Source of the DNA: Aquilaria yunnanensis
Lineage: Eukaryota > Streptophyta > Magnoliopsida > Malvales > Thymelaeaceae
Length of the DNA stretch: 64,000 nucleotides
Reading direction: 5' to 3'
Assembly (NCBI GenBank): GCA_039654915.1
Contig: CM077600.1
Location: forward strand, 40,780,492 to 40,844,491
Numbering within the stretch: the stretch's first letter is position 1; every line of letters starts with the position of its first letter. Below, piece after piece: positions 20,854-33,699 of this stretch. The notes under the pieces were generated by a model. That model made no database searches and was not told where the DNA came from. It saw only the letters and a list, made by a program, of their open reading frames with translations. The position numbers and the translations under genes are program-made.

Positions 20854-22288
20854 AGAAACTTACAAAAACTCACTCAAGGTTTTGCATAACCTACACTTAT
20901 TCTCCTCTATTTTTGAAAACCTACATTTTGTCCATTAATTGTAACCTCCATATTTTATGTTAGTAAGGTCAAATGCTTCAATTGCCCAAAAGGTTTCCAA
21001 ATCATTCAAATCAACCACAAGGTTCATCTCATGCCACCTCTAACCCAATTTTATATATATATAAAATATTTCTAATATTTTTTGCTTTCTAATAATATTT
21101 ATATTTATAAATTTACTAATCATTTTTTATTTCCATTTTTATAAATCAAGTTTACATTTTTTATTAATATCAATATTTACTTCATATTCATTCATTTTGG
21201 TTAGTGAATAAAAATTCGTATTCATTTTAGCCAAATTAATAAAACTCAAATAATGTATTATCTAATTCGTTCATAAACATCTTAATTGGTGCTCGGTTAA
21301 AGTTGATTTATTTTTTTATTTATGTTTATATCGGTTTTGTACTTGTGATTAGTTCATTCAATAATTAGTTACAAGCAAAAGTTAATTTACACTCACTCTT
21401 ACACTATTTTATAGTAATTTTTAAAGTAACTTATATATAATCAGTTTAACAACTAGATTTTTGTAAAGTATATTTTATAAATTCAATATCAATATATATT
21501 AGGAAAACTGATATTAGGAAAAATTATAGAAAACCCCCAAAGGTTTAATCTAACCTACACTTACTTTCCTCTATTTTAAAAAACCTACATTTTACTCACT
21601 AATAGTAATTTCATATATTATGTTAGTGAGCTTAAATGCTTTCATTGCTCGATGAGGTTTTCAAATTTTACAAATCAACCATAAAGTTCATATCATGCCA
21701 CCTCAATCCAAATTTTCCTAAATATATCATATATTCCTAATAATTTTTTTGCTTTCAAATAATTTCTAATTTTTTAAATTTACTAATAATTTCTAAATCT
21801 ATAATATATTTTTATTGTTATAGATCAAGTTTATGTTTGTGATTAATCTTAGTATTTATTTTTAACATTTTATTCATTTTCAATTAGTTCAAATAGACAA
21901 GTATAATTTTTTAAGGACAAATATATTTTATCATCTTTCAAGGACAAATATATTTATAAATATAGCTATTATTAGTAAATTTATAAATATGGAAATATAT
22001 TATAGATTAAAAATTATTAGTAAATTTATAAATATAGATATTATTCGAAAGTAGAAAATTTATCCAAAGTATATTCCATATTTAGGAAAAATTGGATCGG
22101 AGGTGGCATGAGAGAAACTTTGTGGTTGATTTGAATGATTTGGAAACCTTTTGGGCAATTAAAGCATTTTGACCCCATCAATGTAAAATATGAAGGTTAC
22201 TATTAAGGGGCAAAGTGTAGGGTTTTAAAAATAAAAAGGAACAATTGTTAGTTAGGTAAAATCTTGGAGGGATTTTGGTAATTATACT
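20854..22288. mobile_element. Composite of two related long-TIR elements
   Basis: The left arm near 20854–21060 pairs with the right arm near 22080–22288. Both include AATTGCCCAAAAGGTTTCC and AATCATTCAAATCAACCAC in inverted orientation. A second, more diverged copy of the left arm lies in direct orientation at about 21510–21715, and the AT-rich sequence after each left arm is also similar. This looks like one element beside, or nested within, a partial relative. The target duplication is not clear. Confidence 0.65.
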
Positions 22289-22499
22289 ATATTCTAAAAG
22301 AAGAAGGTATTTCTCTGTTCATCAATAGTATTTACTGAAAATGAACAATCCCCCTATATTTTTTTTTTTGGCTTTTGTCTCAGTTTTTTTTTTTTGGCTT
22401 TTTCCGGATGCGATTTGCTCCTTTTGAAGGTTGGTCATCGTTTCGCAAGGCGCTCTACTTTCTAAGGACCTATGTTACAATTTTCTGGTTGCAGTCTAT

Positions 22500-23570
22500 T
22501 TCATGTTTTATTTGGTTAAAACATGGTTTTAGTCTCTAACTTTCTAATCTTTCCATTTTAGGCTCTAAGTTATGTTTGTGTTACATTTTGGTCCCCAAAC
22601 TTTATATCTATTTAACTAGATATTCTATTTGCTCTTTTGGTCCCCAAGTTTTTTTTATTATTGTTTTATATACTATCTTCCAAAATGAGAAATTGATGAC
22701 CATAATTTGTTTATTTTTAATGAAATAATTTTTTTAATCTTTATTAAGTCAATTGTTAAATCTTTAGTACCTAAAATTTTTTCTTTTTTTTTTGTCTTCA
22801 TCAAAACTTTTTTTATTGATTTTGTTTATTGTTGTTTTCTAAAATGAAACTTTAATAATTATAATTTGCCTACTTTTGATCATGTTCTACTTGATCTGGC
22901 TTTAGTCAGTTTTTTTAACTATCTTTTTTTTATCTTTCACTTTTTTTTTAATCTTTTTTAAGTTAATGATTAGACTGTTAATTAATTAACATATATTAAA
23001 CATAGTTTTGTATTTCGGTCATTTTTTTATCATTACTAATGATTAATTTTTATAGTATCAATTATTTACTTCAAGCTTTGTAGTTTAATAAAGTAATTTG
23101 ATCTATAATTGTTATAATTGAAAGTAAATTTTTCATCAATATTAAAAATTATATTTTTAGTAAATCGCATCCAAAAAAATAAAAAAACAAAAAGCAGAAA
23201 AAAAATAATAATAAGATGCAATTCTAGTCCCTAAATTTTTAATCTTTCAATTTTAGGCTCTGATTTACGTCTGTATTAAATTCTGGTCCCTAGATTTTAT
23301 AACTATTTAACTAGGTCTTCTATTTGTTCCCCTAGTACCCAAGCTTTTTTTTTTTATACACTATCTTTTGAAGTTAGATATTGATGACTATAGTTTTTTT
23401 ATTTTTTATTTAATCCATTTTTTTATCTTTATTTAGTCAATTGTTAAATCCTTAATACCTAATTTTTTTCTTTTTTTTCTTAATCCTAACTTTCTTTATT
23501 TATTTTCTTTGTTATTATTTTCTAAAATGAAACTTTAATCATTATAATTTACCTACTTTTGGCATTGTTT
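22500..23570. repeat. Direct repeat, two ~350-bp copies 695 bp apart
   Basis: The block starting near 22530 (TAGGCTCTAAGTTATG … TTAACTAGATATTCTATTTG … GTCAATTGTTAAATC) recurs near 23225 (TAGGCTCTGATTTACG … TTAACTAGGTCTTCTATTTG). A third, weaker echo is near 23715. T-rich, non-coding. Class unknown. Confidence 0.65.
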
Positions 23571-24651
23571 TGGTTTAAAATTAGAGACCAAGAGAACAAA
23601 TAAGAAGGTTTAATAACCCACAAATTGTAGCGGGTATTTTTTGTAATAAATTTTAATAATAAATAAATAAAAATTTATCATTAATAAATTTATAATAATC
23701 AATTAAAATTTATTTATTTATTTATTGTCTTCTAAAGCAAAATCTTTGTAACCATGGTTTGTTTCTTTCATTTTTTTAATCAACCATGGTGACTCCGTTT
23801 ATTTTTTATTATTTTTTTAACAAAACTTTAGTCAATATGAGTTGTTTGTTTTTTGGTATGGCTCGAACTGATTCGTTTTAACTAATGTTTTCATTTATTT
23901 TCTTTTTCCTTTATTAAGTTGATGATTAAGTTTTTAATTCAAGAAATCTTTAAATTATCTCTCTTGACCTAAAGACCAATTTATTCGCTACTTTGTGTTA
24001 TTGAAATTCCACTCTCTGTCTTATGTCATTAATTTTTTCATATTATTTCTCTATTCTAAAACAAAATTTTAGTTCCCATAATTTATCTCTTCATACTTAT
24101 TATTTTTTTTTTTTTACTTTCTTAGTCCCAAAACTTTACTTGACTTTTTTTTTTTTTCATATCTCGGTTATTGCTTTTCTTTTTTCTGTTTTAAACGCGT
24201 GGTCACCATAAACTTCGTTTCCTCTGAAAACTCGTTTCCTCTAAAGACTAAAGAATGAGTGAGGCTAGGTACATGAGCGTTTGATAAAACAAAAATGTCG
24301 GATGCCACCGATATTGAATTATGAACGCCTCTAACTTCGGAACCGCAAAACCATTTGATCTGAAAGCCTTGTAATCAAACCTCTTGAGCCTCAAGCGATT
24401 TTGGTCCCAGATCCCAAACTATCATCTTACCATTATAATAATTAAAAAAAAACAAATACATAAAATATGAACATCGATCAATAGTGTAATCCCTTTGGTA
24501 CACAGTGAAGCAGCGTATAATGTATAGTACCTCGCTTCAAATAAGATGGTGCTAAGCTTGCGATTTACTTGTACAGAAAGGAATAGTTCAATTTACTCAG
24601 AGAGAGAGATTTTAGTGAACATGTCCCTGTTTTCCTACTTCCGAGCTGATG
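23571..24651. other. AT-rich sequence and 3' flank of the methylesterase gene
   Basis: 23571–24240 continues the T-rich repeat. 24240–24480 is anonymous. The stretch just below 24652 should include the 3' UTR of the minus-strand methylesterase gene. No other gene seen. Confidence 0.45.
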
Positions 24652-27600
24652 CTACGGAATCTGGGCGATTTCCAGCAAGATTTTGTGCAACGACTGTGGC
24701 TTAGAGAAGAACGGGCAGTGGTCACTACCTTTGATCTTGTAGACCCCTTCCGGTGGATTGTCTCTCACCAACTTTTCCTGAACATCTGGTGAAAGAGCAT
24801 GGTCCTCCAATGTTTGGATGAAGAAACGTCGTCCACTTCCATACTTCTCTGGGGTTAGGGACAGCTTCTCCATCATAGGACCGAGTGGGATTGGTCTCAT
24901 GGAAACCATAGCCAACGCAACATCCTGCAGCAGAAGAATCCAATTGCATCAACGCAGGATAACTTGAAAGAATGGACCTGCAGAAACATGAATATCAAGT
25001 ATACCTTTGGTGGTGATTGATGGAAGTACAAGCCTTTCATATGCTGCTTTTCAAACATGAATCCTGTTGGAGCCTTGTCTTTCCCATTCCCATAAATCAG
25101 AAACTGTGATTCTTGCATGAAATTTTCTGCCGAGCCAAGCTGTGCCATGTTTATTTCATGTGAGACCAAACTTACAAGAGAGTTTTGTAAAACAGAAGGC
25201 TTCCCATAAATCATTACATAACAAAAGCAAAATCTACCCTGCCCTGATATGTTGTGCTGTAAGGAGTCCCAGGTGATAACCAGAAATATTAGGTAGCTGT
25301 AATTGTTGCTTAGGAGTTCTGCTTTTTATTGTAACATAATAGTGCAGAAGCACAACCTTAAATCATCTCCATTACAAGGATCACCATGCAGAATTAGCCC
25401 TAATCTATGGAATTCAACCACATAAACAGTTAAGAAAAAGGGAATCTAGATGTGGTAAAAAATGAATGAAAAAAGATAAAAGTTTCCCGAGTTTTCAACC
25501 ATGATCTGCATCACGGGAGGTAAAGATTTATCTACAGGCAGGCAAGATTAAGAAGATGCAATAGTAAAGCTCAGAGGAAAGAATCACATGCCTCCTCTCA
25601 AGGTGAAGTGACATAGCTAGTAAAGAGCTAAAATTAGGATATGGACTTTGATCATTCCTCATATGGTATCATGATATGTTACACTGACCCAATCGGTCCA
25701 TCTTCTATCTTTCAGGAAAAAAAAAAAAAACAATTTACTGTTTCTTTTTTTTTTTTCCCGAACAGTCAGACGTCATGGTGGCAAGATACTTATATATTAT
25801 ATTACCTCTTCAGCAAAGACATCAAAAGGCCTCTGGCCATCTGACACCATTGTAGCACAGAGAAAAATTGCTTTTGAAATCTTTTCAGAAAAGTGCTCCA
25901 GAGCATGGGAAATGCATGCACCTCCACTGCTATGGCCGACCAAAATAACCTGGAAACAGCTCAAATAAAAAAAAGATGAGAAAGGTGCAAAATAGCAGAA
26001 CAACACTAATTCCAAGTAATGGCTATGCTGACATATTTACAAGAAGGGTGCGTTGCACCACCTCATATTCTCACCTTCTCATCATCAGGAATTTTTCCAA
26101 GGTAGTCAGTCAGTGGTTTAGAGTACTCCTCCACAGTTGCCACTCTGTTTGTATCAGTCAGATTAATACCAGATCCCATGAGATCCAAGGCAATGGGAAC
26201 TAGTCCTGCCTCCTCCAAAAGAGCTATGGTTTTATACCAACACCATGCTCCAAATCCTTCACCATGAACCAGAATAAATTTTCTAACCTTGACATTCTCC
26301 AGAAAATCTGGTACCTGACAAGAATATCAACTCAGTGGCATGCTAAAGGGAGAAGAAATGGAGGTTAAAGAGTCAACCTGCCTAGCAGTCTACCTCATCT
26401 GGACATGCTTTAATCCTAATTGAATGGTTGCAGAAACTACACCACAGTAGGAATTACTATTAAAAGGTAAAACCCTTGACCATGTGAGATTACACCACTT
26501 GACACATCATTTCACATGAAGGCTGATAAACTTATTGAAAAGAGGTCTGCAACATGGACTATGAAAACAAAAATGGAGCTAACAACTGATGGGCAAGGCA
26601 ATAACAATTCCTGGGCTCCAATACCATCCTAGAGCATCCAAACCAAAACCACTTGCCCAAGGGTGGAATAAGCCTTGCCACAATGAACCCCGTGAACATG
26701 TGGGATTCACCAGTTAAAACACATTATTGCCGTTCATGCCTATCGGACCTTGTAAGTTTTATATTTTTCCCAGAGTTCTTTCCAAAACTAGGTGATAAGT
26801 TAGATACACTAAATACAGCAGAATCACCATTGCCAGTCCGGATGTTTTATAGCGGCTAAGAATGTTTGAAGGTTTAAGTAGTTACTGGATAGTGAATGCC
26901 ATTTACATGTAACTGTCTGTTGGTAAATTCTTGGCTACAAGTTTGTAAATACATATTAGGGGCCAACACTCCTTGGTAACATGTTAGAATGCACATATCA
27001 ACCCAAAAGGCAGTAGAAAAAAGCAGTTGTTAGAAGGTTAAGGATGCAGTTCAAGATAAGAAAACCATAATTAAACCCTTTAGATTAAACACAGTAAAGA
27101 TTCTCAATTGAAATGATTTGAGAGCAGATTTCCCGAAATAAAGCCATGAGTCTAATTTCTTGCAGAGTTTCCCAGTTCAACAAGTATAACAAAGATTCTG
27201 GTCATAAAAGTCAGCTTCCTAGAGCAATGATAGATTATACATCAATGTCACATTGCAATTCTTGATGATTTAATAGGCATCCAGAAAAACAATAGCTTGC
27301 AGATGAACCCAATTGGCTGGCATGAAAACTGTACGCATTAGAAAAGAATGCAGTCTGCATGCTCAGCCACCTTCATCGTTGATACAAATATATTGTGCTG
27401 AAATATTGTAGTATAAGGACTGAATTGATCATGTACAAACATAGTGCAAAAGAAATGGAAAATGGGCGCAGACTTGCAGAATTTAGTATTTGAGAGAAAA
27501 AACGGATTCAACTGCTTGTAGTTAATTGGCTGAGATATCATTGATCAGCACATATCTAAACAGCTAAAGAAGCTGAAAGTGGACTGGAATAGCGTAACAT

Positions 27601-28649
27601 ATAGTTTGGTACATGCATTTGACTATAGGATGAAAAGCATATGCTCTGGAATTGTGCCAAATTGAAGAATAGAAGTCTAAGTTGAAGATTTCGAGCAATC
27701 TTAACATGTGGAAGCAACTTTACTTGTAACTTTTTATTCTTTCCATTTCCCACTAAATTATGAGAGTTGATATATAAGAAAATACGGAACTGAGACCAAT
27801 GAATGAAGATGAAGAATGTCTCTGAACGATAAATTCTTGTAAGAGCTCCCAAATAAAACACATCTGAAATTCACATCTAATTTCTGGATTTCATTGGAGA
27901 TTTTGCACGGCTAAACCAGATCCTTGAACAGATAGTAGTGTTGTCCTTTGGCATAAGCTGGTAAACTATCACATCTAGGCCATTAAACCTATCAATGGAG
28001 AAAAGAAAATATATACTAATACTTGATTGCTTCGACTAGAAATTTGTTATAGAGCAGTTAGCTTACCTTCGCTTCAGATGAAGTCTGGAAACTAAAGCAA
28101 AGGAAAGCATGAGAAGGAGTACATATCATACGTCTTTCCTTGTTTTTAAAACATTACTTTCCCAGGTTGCACGGTGGACTAGGGTTGCTTTTCCAATCAT
28201 AATTAAAGGGATTGCCTTTTGCCCAATATCTACAGTTCACTAATCATGGAAACACACTTTCCACAGTAGATCCTGTCGTCCAATAATTCCAGTAACTTAA
28301 AGACGATCACTATCCTTAAAAAGAATATAAAAACAACAACTAATTGAGTAAGATAGATGCTTAAATGCGAACAAAAAGAAATCGAGTGATCAGTTCATCT
28401 CACCTGCTTGCCGTTGGAAAATGGGTCAGAGGGGTTCCGCCTCCTGGAGCTGGTTGACCCAATTCGGCGTGACATCGATCCGTCGAATCTCTGGGACAAC
28501 TGATGCTGGTGAAGCGCCATGGACAAAGCTTGGCGGTGCAAGAACTCCTCATCGGCAAGCAATTTCCTCTGCGACCGGCCCATCCTTTTGCTCCTAGATC
28601 CAACATCTTTGGAATCCTTCTTCTTCATGCAAATAAAATTATTGCCCAT
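24652..28649 (-). CDS. MES11/MES12: MES11/MES12-type methylesterase, alpha/beta hydrolase
   Basis: Five coding exons on the minus strand: 28649–28404, 26314–26075, 25949–25806, 25139–25005, 24924–24652. All borders are GT–AG and phase 0, giving 345 residues. The fold is the alpha/beta hydrolase of the plant MES family, which cleaves methyl esters of hormones such as methyl-IAA, methyl salicylate or methyl jasmonate; the substrate of this subgroup is not settled. Seen: HGEGFGAWCWY (from residue 99; usual HGGGFGAWCWY, so one Gly is Glu), nucleophile elbow GHSSGG with Ser169, Asp296 in TLEDHALS and His324 in KGSDHCPFF, so a full triad. The long basic N-terminus (1–82) is typical of MES11–15, often annotated chloroplastic. 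It begins MGNNFIC, a pattern for N-myristoylation plus palmitoylation. Intron 1 is 2.1 kb. The next gene downstream in synteny is the IAN GTPase. Confidence 0.93.
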
Positions 28650-30235
28650 CTCAGAGGAACAGTCTGAGAAGAAAAGGCAGAAGTCGTTGGACTATAATAT
28701 GCGGAGAAGACGAGAAAACACAGAGAATTTCCGAGGAAAATGAGGCGGCAGCAGAGCAGGACGATTCTCCCCAGCCCCGGGAGTAGAATTAAGAAGAAAT
28801 TTAGTAATCTAATCTGTGTGGTTTTTATGTATGGCACAAGAGAAGAGGAGAGTAGTTGGGAGTAGAGAAGCAGTTAAAAACGTACTGAAGCACAATAAAT
28901 TAATGGGAAGAATGCGAAAGCGGGGGGCGGCCATTGAAAATAAATCAACTGAATGAAGCCGCTATTAATTGTTTGTGTGTCTCTGGTGGGACGCAGTTAA
29001 TGCAAATCGACGCAAACCGCGGATTAGGAAGGGCATTTCATATGTCTCCCTTGATTTCCTGCCTGCCTGGCTGGTTTGGTTTTGTGATGTTGAAAGAGAC
29101 GACTGTGAAGGAAGGACTTAGGTGGCGTTGGGGATTGTTTTTCGCGTTGTACGCAACGGATCCCGGATGCAAAGGTCTGCGTGGTCCGATAGGTTATTGT
29201 TTATGCATCGGATCCCTCGCGTGGGGAACATCAACCCTGGCGTGAACACGAAATCACCTATGCCATGTAACATTGTAAAAGAAAAATAAATAATAAATAA
29301 ACATACTTGGTTTTTTGTACAAAAAAAATAAAGTTAAGAATTTTCAATAAATTGATAGTTTGAACAAATTATGGAGCAGTTCACTTTGGTTTAACTCAAT
29401 TAATGGAGTCGCATTATTCACAGATTTCGACTGAGTATGGAGTGAATTAAGGCAATCTAAGTTTGTAGAGTGCTAATTGGGTATAGGGTTGAGGGTTATT
29501 TACCCTTTTCTACTGCTATTTGCCTTTGCATTCACATATCTTCTCTCTCCTCTCAATTACATGCCAAGAATGCACAACAGTGAGAATGTCACAAATTGGG
29601 ATCAAGTTTGATTTGAAAATGTATAGTTCAACAAGAAATAGCCAGATTAGCAAGCGAGATTTTGATGGCAGAGATTGGCAAGTCAAATGGAAATGAACAC
29701 AAATAAGGAGTTAGCAATTGGGCAGGTTGGATGGTTGGAGTGACAAATGAAGGATGAGTTTGAACTAAATTAGGCTAGAAACTTGATTGAGGTGGTGTGT
29801 GGCTGTGTTGAATTGCCCAATGAAGATTCCGGTTGTGGGGAGTCAAATTTAATGTCATTGGTGGCTAACAGTAGGCTCCAAGAACTGGACTGTGGATCAC
29901 TGGGGAGGATTGGGAATAGAACGGAGTTGTGATAGACTAAAGAGAAAACATGGCTAATTTGATCAAAAAGGCAGTGGCACACTAGTGTAATTTCATAGAA
30001 GTCCCTCCCCCTTTTCGTTTAGATCCCTCATGCTCACTTTGATCCGCCCTTTCCCCTTACCTCCTTAATCTCTTTATTGGGAAACAAATCCGATTAATTA
30101 AAGCTAAAAGTTTTGATGGGACACAAGCTATCCGAATAAGCATTAAAAATGTTCTAAAATTTTGGCTTTTACATTTTCTGCTAAAAAATTCCATGAGTTA
30201 CATCCAAGCCCCTGATTTGTGTTAAAATACAAAAA
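28650..30235. other. Methylesterase 5' flank and intergenic sequence
   Basis: 28650–28860 should hold the 5' UTR and core promoter of the minus-strand methylesterase gene. The open frame at 28934–29245 is in GC-balanced promoter-proximal sequence and has no recognisable domain. 29250–30235 is anonymous. Confidence 0.45.
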
Positions 30236-30679
30236 GGGAAATTTTCAAAAATCCTCACGTGGTTGGACTAACCTATTATTTGTCCTTTTTGTTTACAAAA
30301 ACTTACCTTTACCTATTATTTCCTTTACACTATCTGACAATAACATCCAAAACCTTAATTTAAATTTTCGAGCAACTATGTTCCAGTAATTTTAAAAATC
30401 TTGATATTTTTTCATAGTTAAAAAATACTAACCTATATTTATAGGGAGGAAAATGCATTTATAAATAAGATTATTCAGTAATTTAAAATATATATTTACT
30501 GTGGAAAAATTACAAAGATTGAAATTACTAGAGGAAGCCTATTGTATAGTTTAAATTATGATTTCAAAAATTTTTGTCAAATATTGTAAAAGAAGTAGAG
30601 GTAAAGTGTAGGTTTCAAAAAATAAGGAGAGCAAGAGTATAGGTTAGATTTAATCTCAGGAGGTTATTGTAAGTTTCTC
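30236..30679. mobile_element. Small MULE-type element, 444 bp
   Basis: Left end GGGAAATTTTCAAAAATCC and reverse complement of right end GAGAAACTTACAATAACC, with inverted similarity through TCTAACCTAT…CCTTTTTGTTT-like sequence for about 90 bp. Flanks ATACAAAAA (30227–30235) and ATACAAAAG (30680–30688) agree at 8 of 9 bases. The TIRs belong to the same broad family as the arms at 20.9–22.3 kb. No coding capacity. Confidence 0.8.
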
Positions 30680-31168
30680 ATACAAAAGCCATTACCTTTT
30701 GTTGCAGTATGTAATCTATTTATGAAATCGGTCACTAATAACTTCAAAACAATTTTAATTTTTTAAAACCTCTTTCAATTAATTACAACTTAATTTTGAT
30801 TTAATCATTTAGAACTTTTTATGCACATTTTTTCTTTGTAAATGCAATGGGTATGAACAATTTATATTTTCATTGATCGACTCGCAACAAAGTGTAGGAT
30901 CATATTCTAATAATAAGTATATATAAAAATAATAATAATTTAAAACAAAATGGTCCTGAGTTAATAAATATTATTTAAATGATTATTATATGTATATTAT
31001 GCATATATTATTTTCAAAGATTCATAAAATTTTAATTAAATTTTGAAAGATATTTGAAATGATTAATATGTATACATAGTAGTAGTTTCAAATGAGATGA
31101 TTTTAATATAAGAGTAAGATATGGGCAAATTTGGTCTCATAGGGGCAGATAAAGAGAAGGGTGATGCA

Positions 31169-31862
31169 TAGGGATGGTAACGGAGCGGGCGAAAACCGTG
31201 AACTGCGGATATCCACCCATGACGGACAGGTAAACGGGTGAAAATACCCGCGATGGGGTGGGCATGAGTAAAAAATTTCACCTATCTGGCGGGCGCATGC
31301 GGGTGACAGGTAGAGGGTATCCATTGCGGATAAATTCGCACCCGCCTACTCGTGAAACCCGCGAAGTTGGATGTGATGTGATGTGGTCGGTATGATATTC
31401 CTTACTATTCTCCTTTTGAGCTGGCAACCCCACCTTCATGCATACAAATACGTACACCTCCCATAGCAAGTAATCGGCATGTCCGGCAACATAATCTCGC
31501 CACCTAAGCCTTTTAAACAATAAAATTAACAAAATAACAAATAGGAAAAACTGCCACATAAATCACATGTAAAGATATGAATATTATTTGTGTTAATGAA
31601 TGTTTCTTGTTTTATTGGATGTGATGTGGATATGTGTAATTTATGACTTAATGATGAATATTTCATGTTTCTTTTATGAAATTTACAAAACTAATGTAAA
31701 CCGCGGATTACCCACGGACATGGATTATCCGCGGGTTGCAGGCACGGATGCTGTTTTCTGCCCGTTAGCGGATATCCACGAGCTGGCGAGTATGAAAAAA
31801 CCCGCGGGTGCGGATGGCGGATAAGGGGTATCCGCTCCCGATCCGCCGTGTTGCCATCCCTA
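31169..31862. mobile_element. Non-autonomous hAT element, 694 bp, perfect 8-bp TSD
   Basis: Begins TAGGGATGGTAACGGAGCGG and ends with TTGCCATCCCTA (reverse complement TAGGGATGGCAA). Flanked by GTGATGCA at 31161–31168 and 31863–31870, identical. Both subterminal regions are packed with short inverted words such as GCGGATATCCAC, ACCCGCGGGT and ATCCGC, as expected of hAT transposase-binding regions. Open frames inside are by-products of this composition and there is no transposase. The perfect TSD implies a fairly recent insertion. Confidence 0.92.
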
Positions 31863-32429
31863 GTGATGCATGAGTATTAGGAATAAAAGTAGGCGACATA
31901 CCAAAGGCAAGAAAATTGCTAACATTTTTTTTTAATAATCAAAAGTATTAAAAATATGGGGGGCTAGATAATATATCAAGAAAGTTAGGGGGAATATAGC
32001 TGCTGAATGAAAACTGGAGAACTTCAGCTGTATTTTGTCATTGCTAGGAAGCCAAGATAGTATATTAGAAAAGTTAGGGTTAAAATAACCGGTACATAGT
32101 CGTTGCTTGAACTCACGTTGTTCCTATGGTATTCATCATACTTTGCCAGTTACGTTAGTTGTGCGGAACAAAACTGCCAACATTAAATAAACTAAAATAC
32201 TACAAACTAATTTGGCTTTCAAATTGATAATCAATTTCATCAAACAAAGGAAGTACTTGATGCAATAATAGGTGCAATCCTATCAATAGGGCATAACACT
32301 ACAATAATTGTAATTGCTTGAGAAAATGGCTAGACACGCAAAAATAGAAATACGATGCTAATTGGGTACAAATTTTGATCTGAAAATGGAAAAAAACAGA
32401 AAAATGTATAAAAGAGTATAGGTTTAGAA

Positions 32430-32712
32430 AAACAACCAAATGACTTGATGACCTGGCCCAACCCACCCAAACCCAAGCCCGACCTAATTTGATTTGACTA
32501 AAAAAGTCAACGACTTGAACCCGATTGTGCCTAACCCGACCTGAACCCGAACCCGATTAAAGGAGAACCCGAGAAAACCCGAACCCAAATGACCTAAACT
32601 TGAAATACCAGAACCCAAAATGACCTGAGCCTGAATTGACCCGAACGCGAAATGACCCAAACCCGAGACTGACCTGACCTGAACCCGAGATGACCCGATA
32701 ATTAAACCCGAC
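32430..32712. repeat. Degenerate GACCCGAACCCGA oligomer array, first block
   Basis: Dozens of short words of the type ACCCGAACCCGA, TGACCTGA and TGACCCGA follow one another without a fixed period. The same composition recurs at 33700–33935 in the same orientation. The second block ends in a hAT-type terminus (see 33700–33949), so this may be subterminal sequence of a related element. Confidence 0.65.
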
Positions 32713-32784
32713 AATACCCGATTTTAACCCTCATCCTAAACCTTAACTTTCCTCTTTCATTATTTTTCATATTAACTCAGTCTT

Positions 32785-33140
32785 AAATATGAAGGTTTCT
32801 ACGTTTAGTAACTTCCGTTTTTTGAGACTTTCATATTCAGTATGTCTTATATTTAGGAATGGTGACTTCCGTTATTAATAATTTCCATTTTTTGGTACTT
32901 TCATATTTAGTAAGTCTCATATTTAGAGATGAGACTTTCATATTTGGAGATGAGACTTTCATATTTAGTAGTTTCATTTTTTTTAAGATATTCATGTTTA
33001 ATAATTTTCATATTTTGAGAAAGAATTTTCATATTTAGTAACTTCTATTTTTTTAGGACTTCTATATATTGTAAGTATTTTATTTTGGGAAGAAACATCC
33101 ATATTTAGTGAATCCCATATTTGGATTTTTCCAACAGAAG
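32785..33140. repeat. Degenerate TTTCATATTTAGTAA minisatellite
   Basis: Words such as GACTTTCATATTTAGTAA, TCTCATATTTAGAGATG and ACTTCCATTTTTT recur about every 25–80 bp, too irregular to give one period. It lies between the two GACCCGA arrays. Non-coding. Confidence 0.55.
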
Positions 33141-33699
33141 TAATTTTAATATTTAGAAAATTTAACGATCTTAATAGGTAATTATTAAAATTACAACATT
33201 CATCCTTATACTTTTAAGTATAGTGCAATAAAGTACCTAAATTTTAAAAAATTTTATTTTAGTCACCCATAATAATTACAACATCGATTCTAAAATTTTT
33301 GAAATCTTTTCACTTTCACCCAATTTTTTTTAAATTTTACAATTTAGTCACTGATAATGAACTTGATTTGCATTTCATTGTAATTTCAAAGAAAATTCAG
33401 TAAAACATAAGCATAGCAAAATTGTCATTGTGTATGTCTGAGTGAAGATCTGAATAATCTGTACAATGATAGTTAAAGAGTATAGATTTAGAAAAACAAC
33501 CAAATATTATTAATAATGTTAAATTACTTAAATATGTACTAAACTATAATCAAGAAGATTTTTATGAATATTTTAATTAAATATACTAAAAAATGAGAAT
33601 TTAAATTAAATCACACAAAAAATCAAATTATTTGATTTAAATTAAAAAAAATTGAATAAATTCAATCATTTTGACTTCACACTAATAATCTACGTGAAC

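Noticed and set aside
28934..29245. 103-residue open frame upstream of the methylesterase gene
   Set aside because: No recognisable domain, and it sits in promoter-proximal sequence. Chance openness in GC-balanced DNA is the simpler reading.
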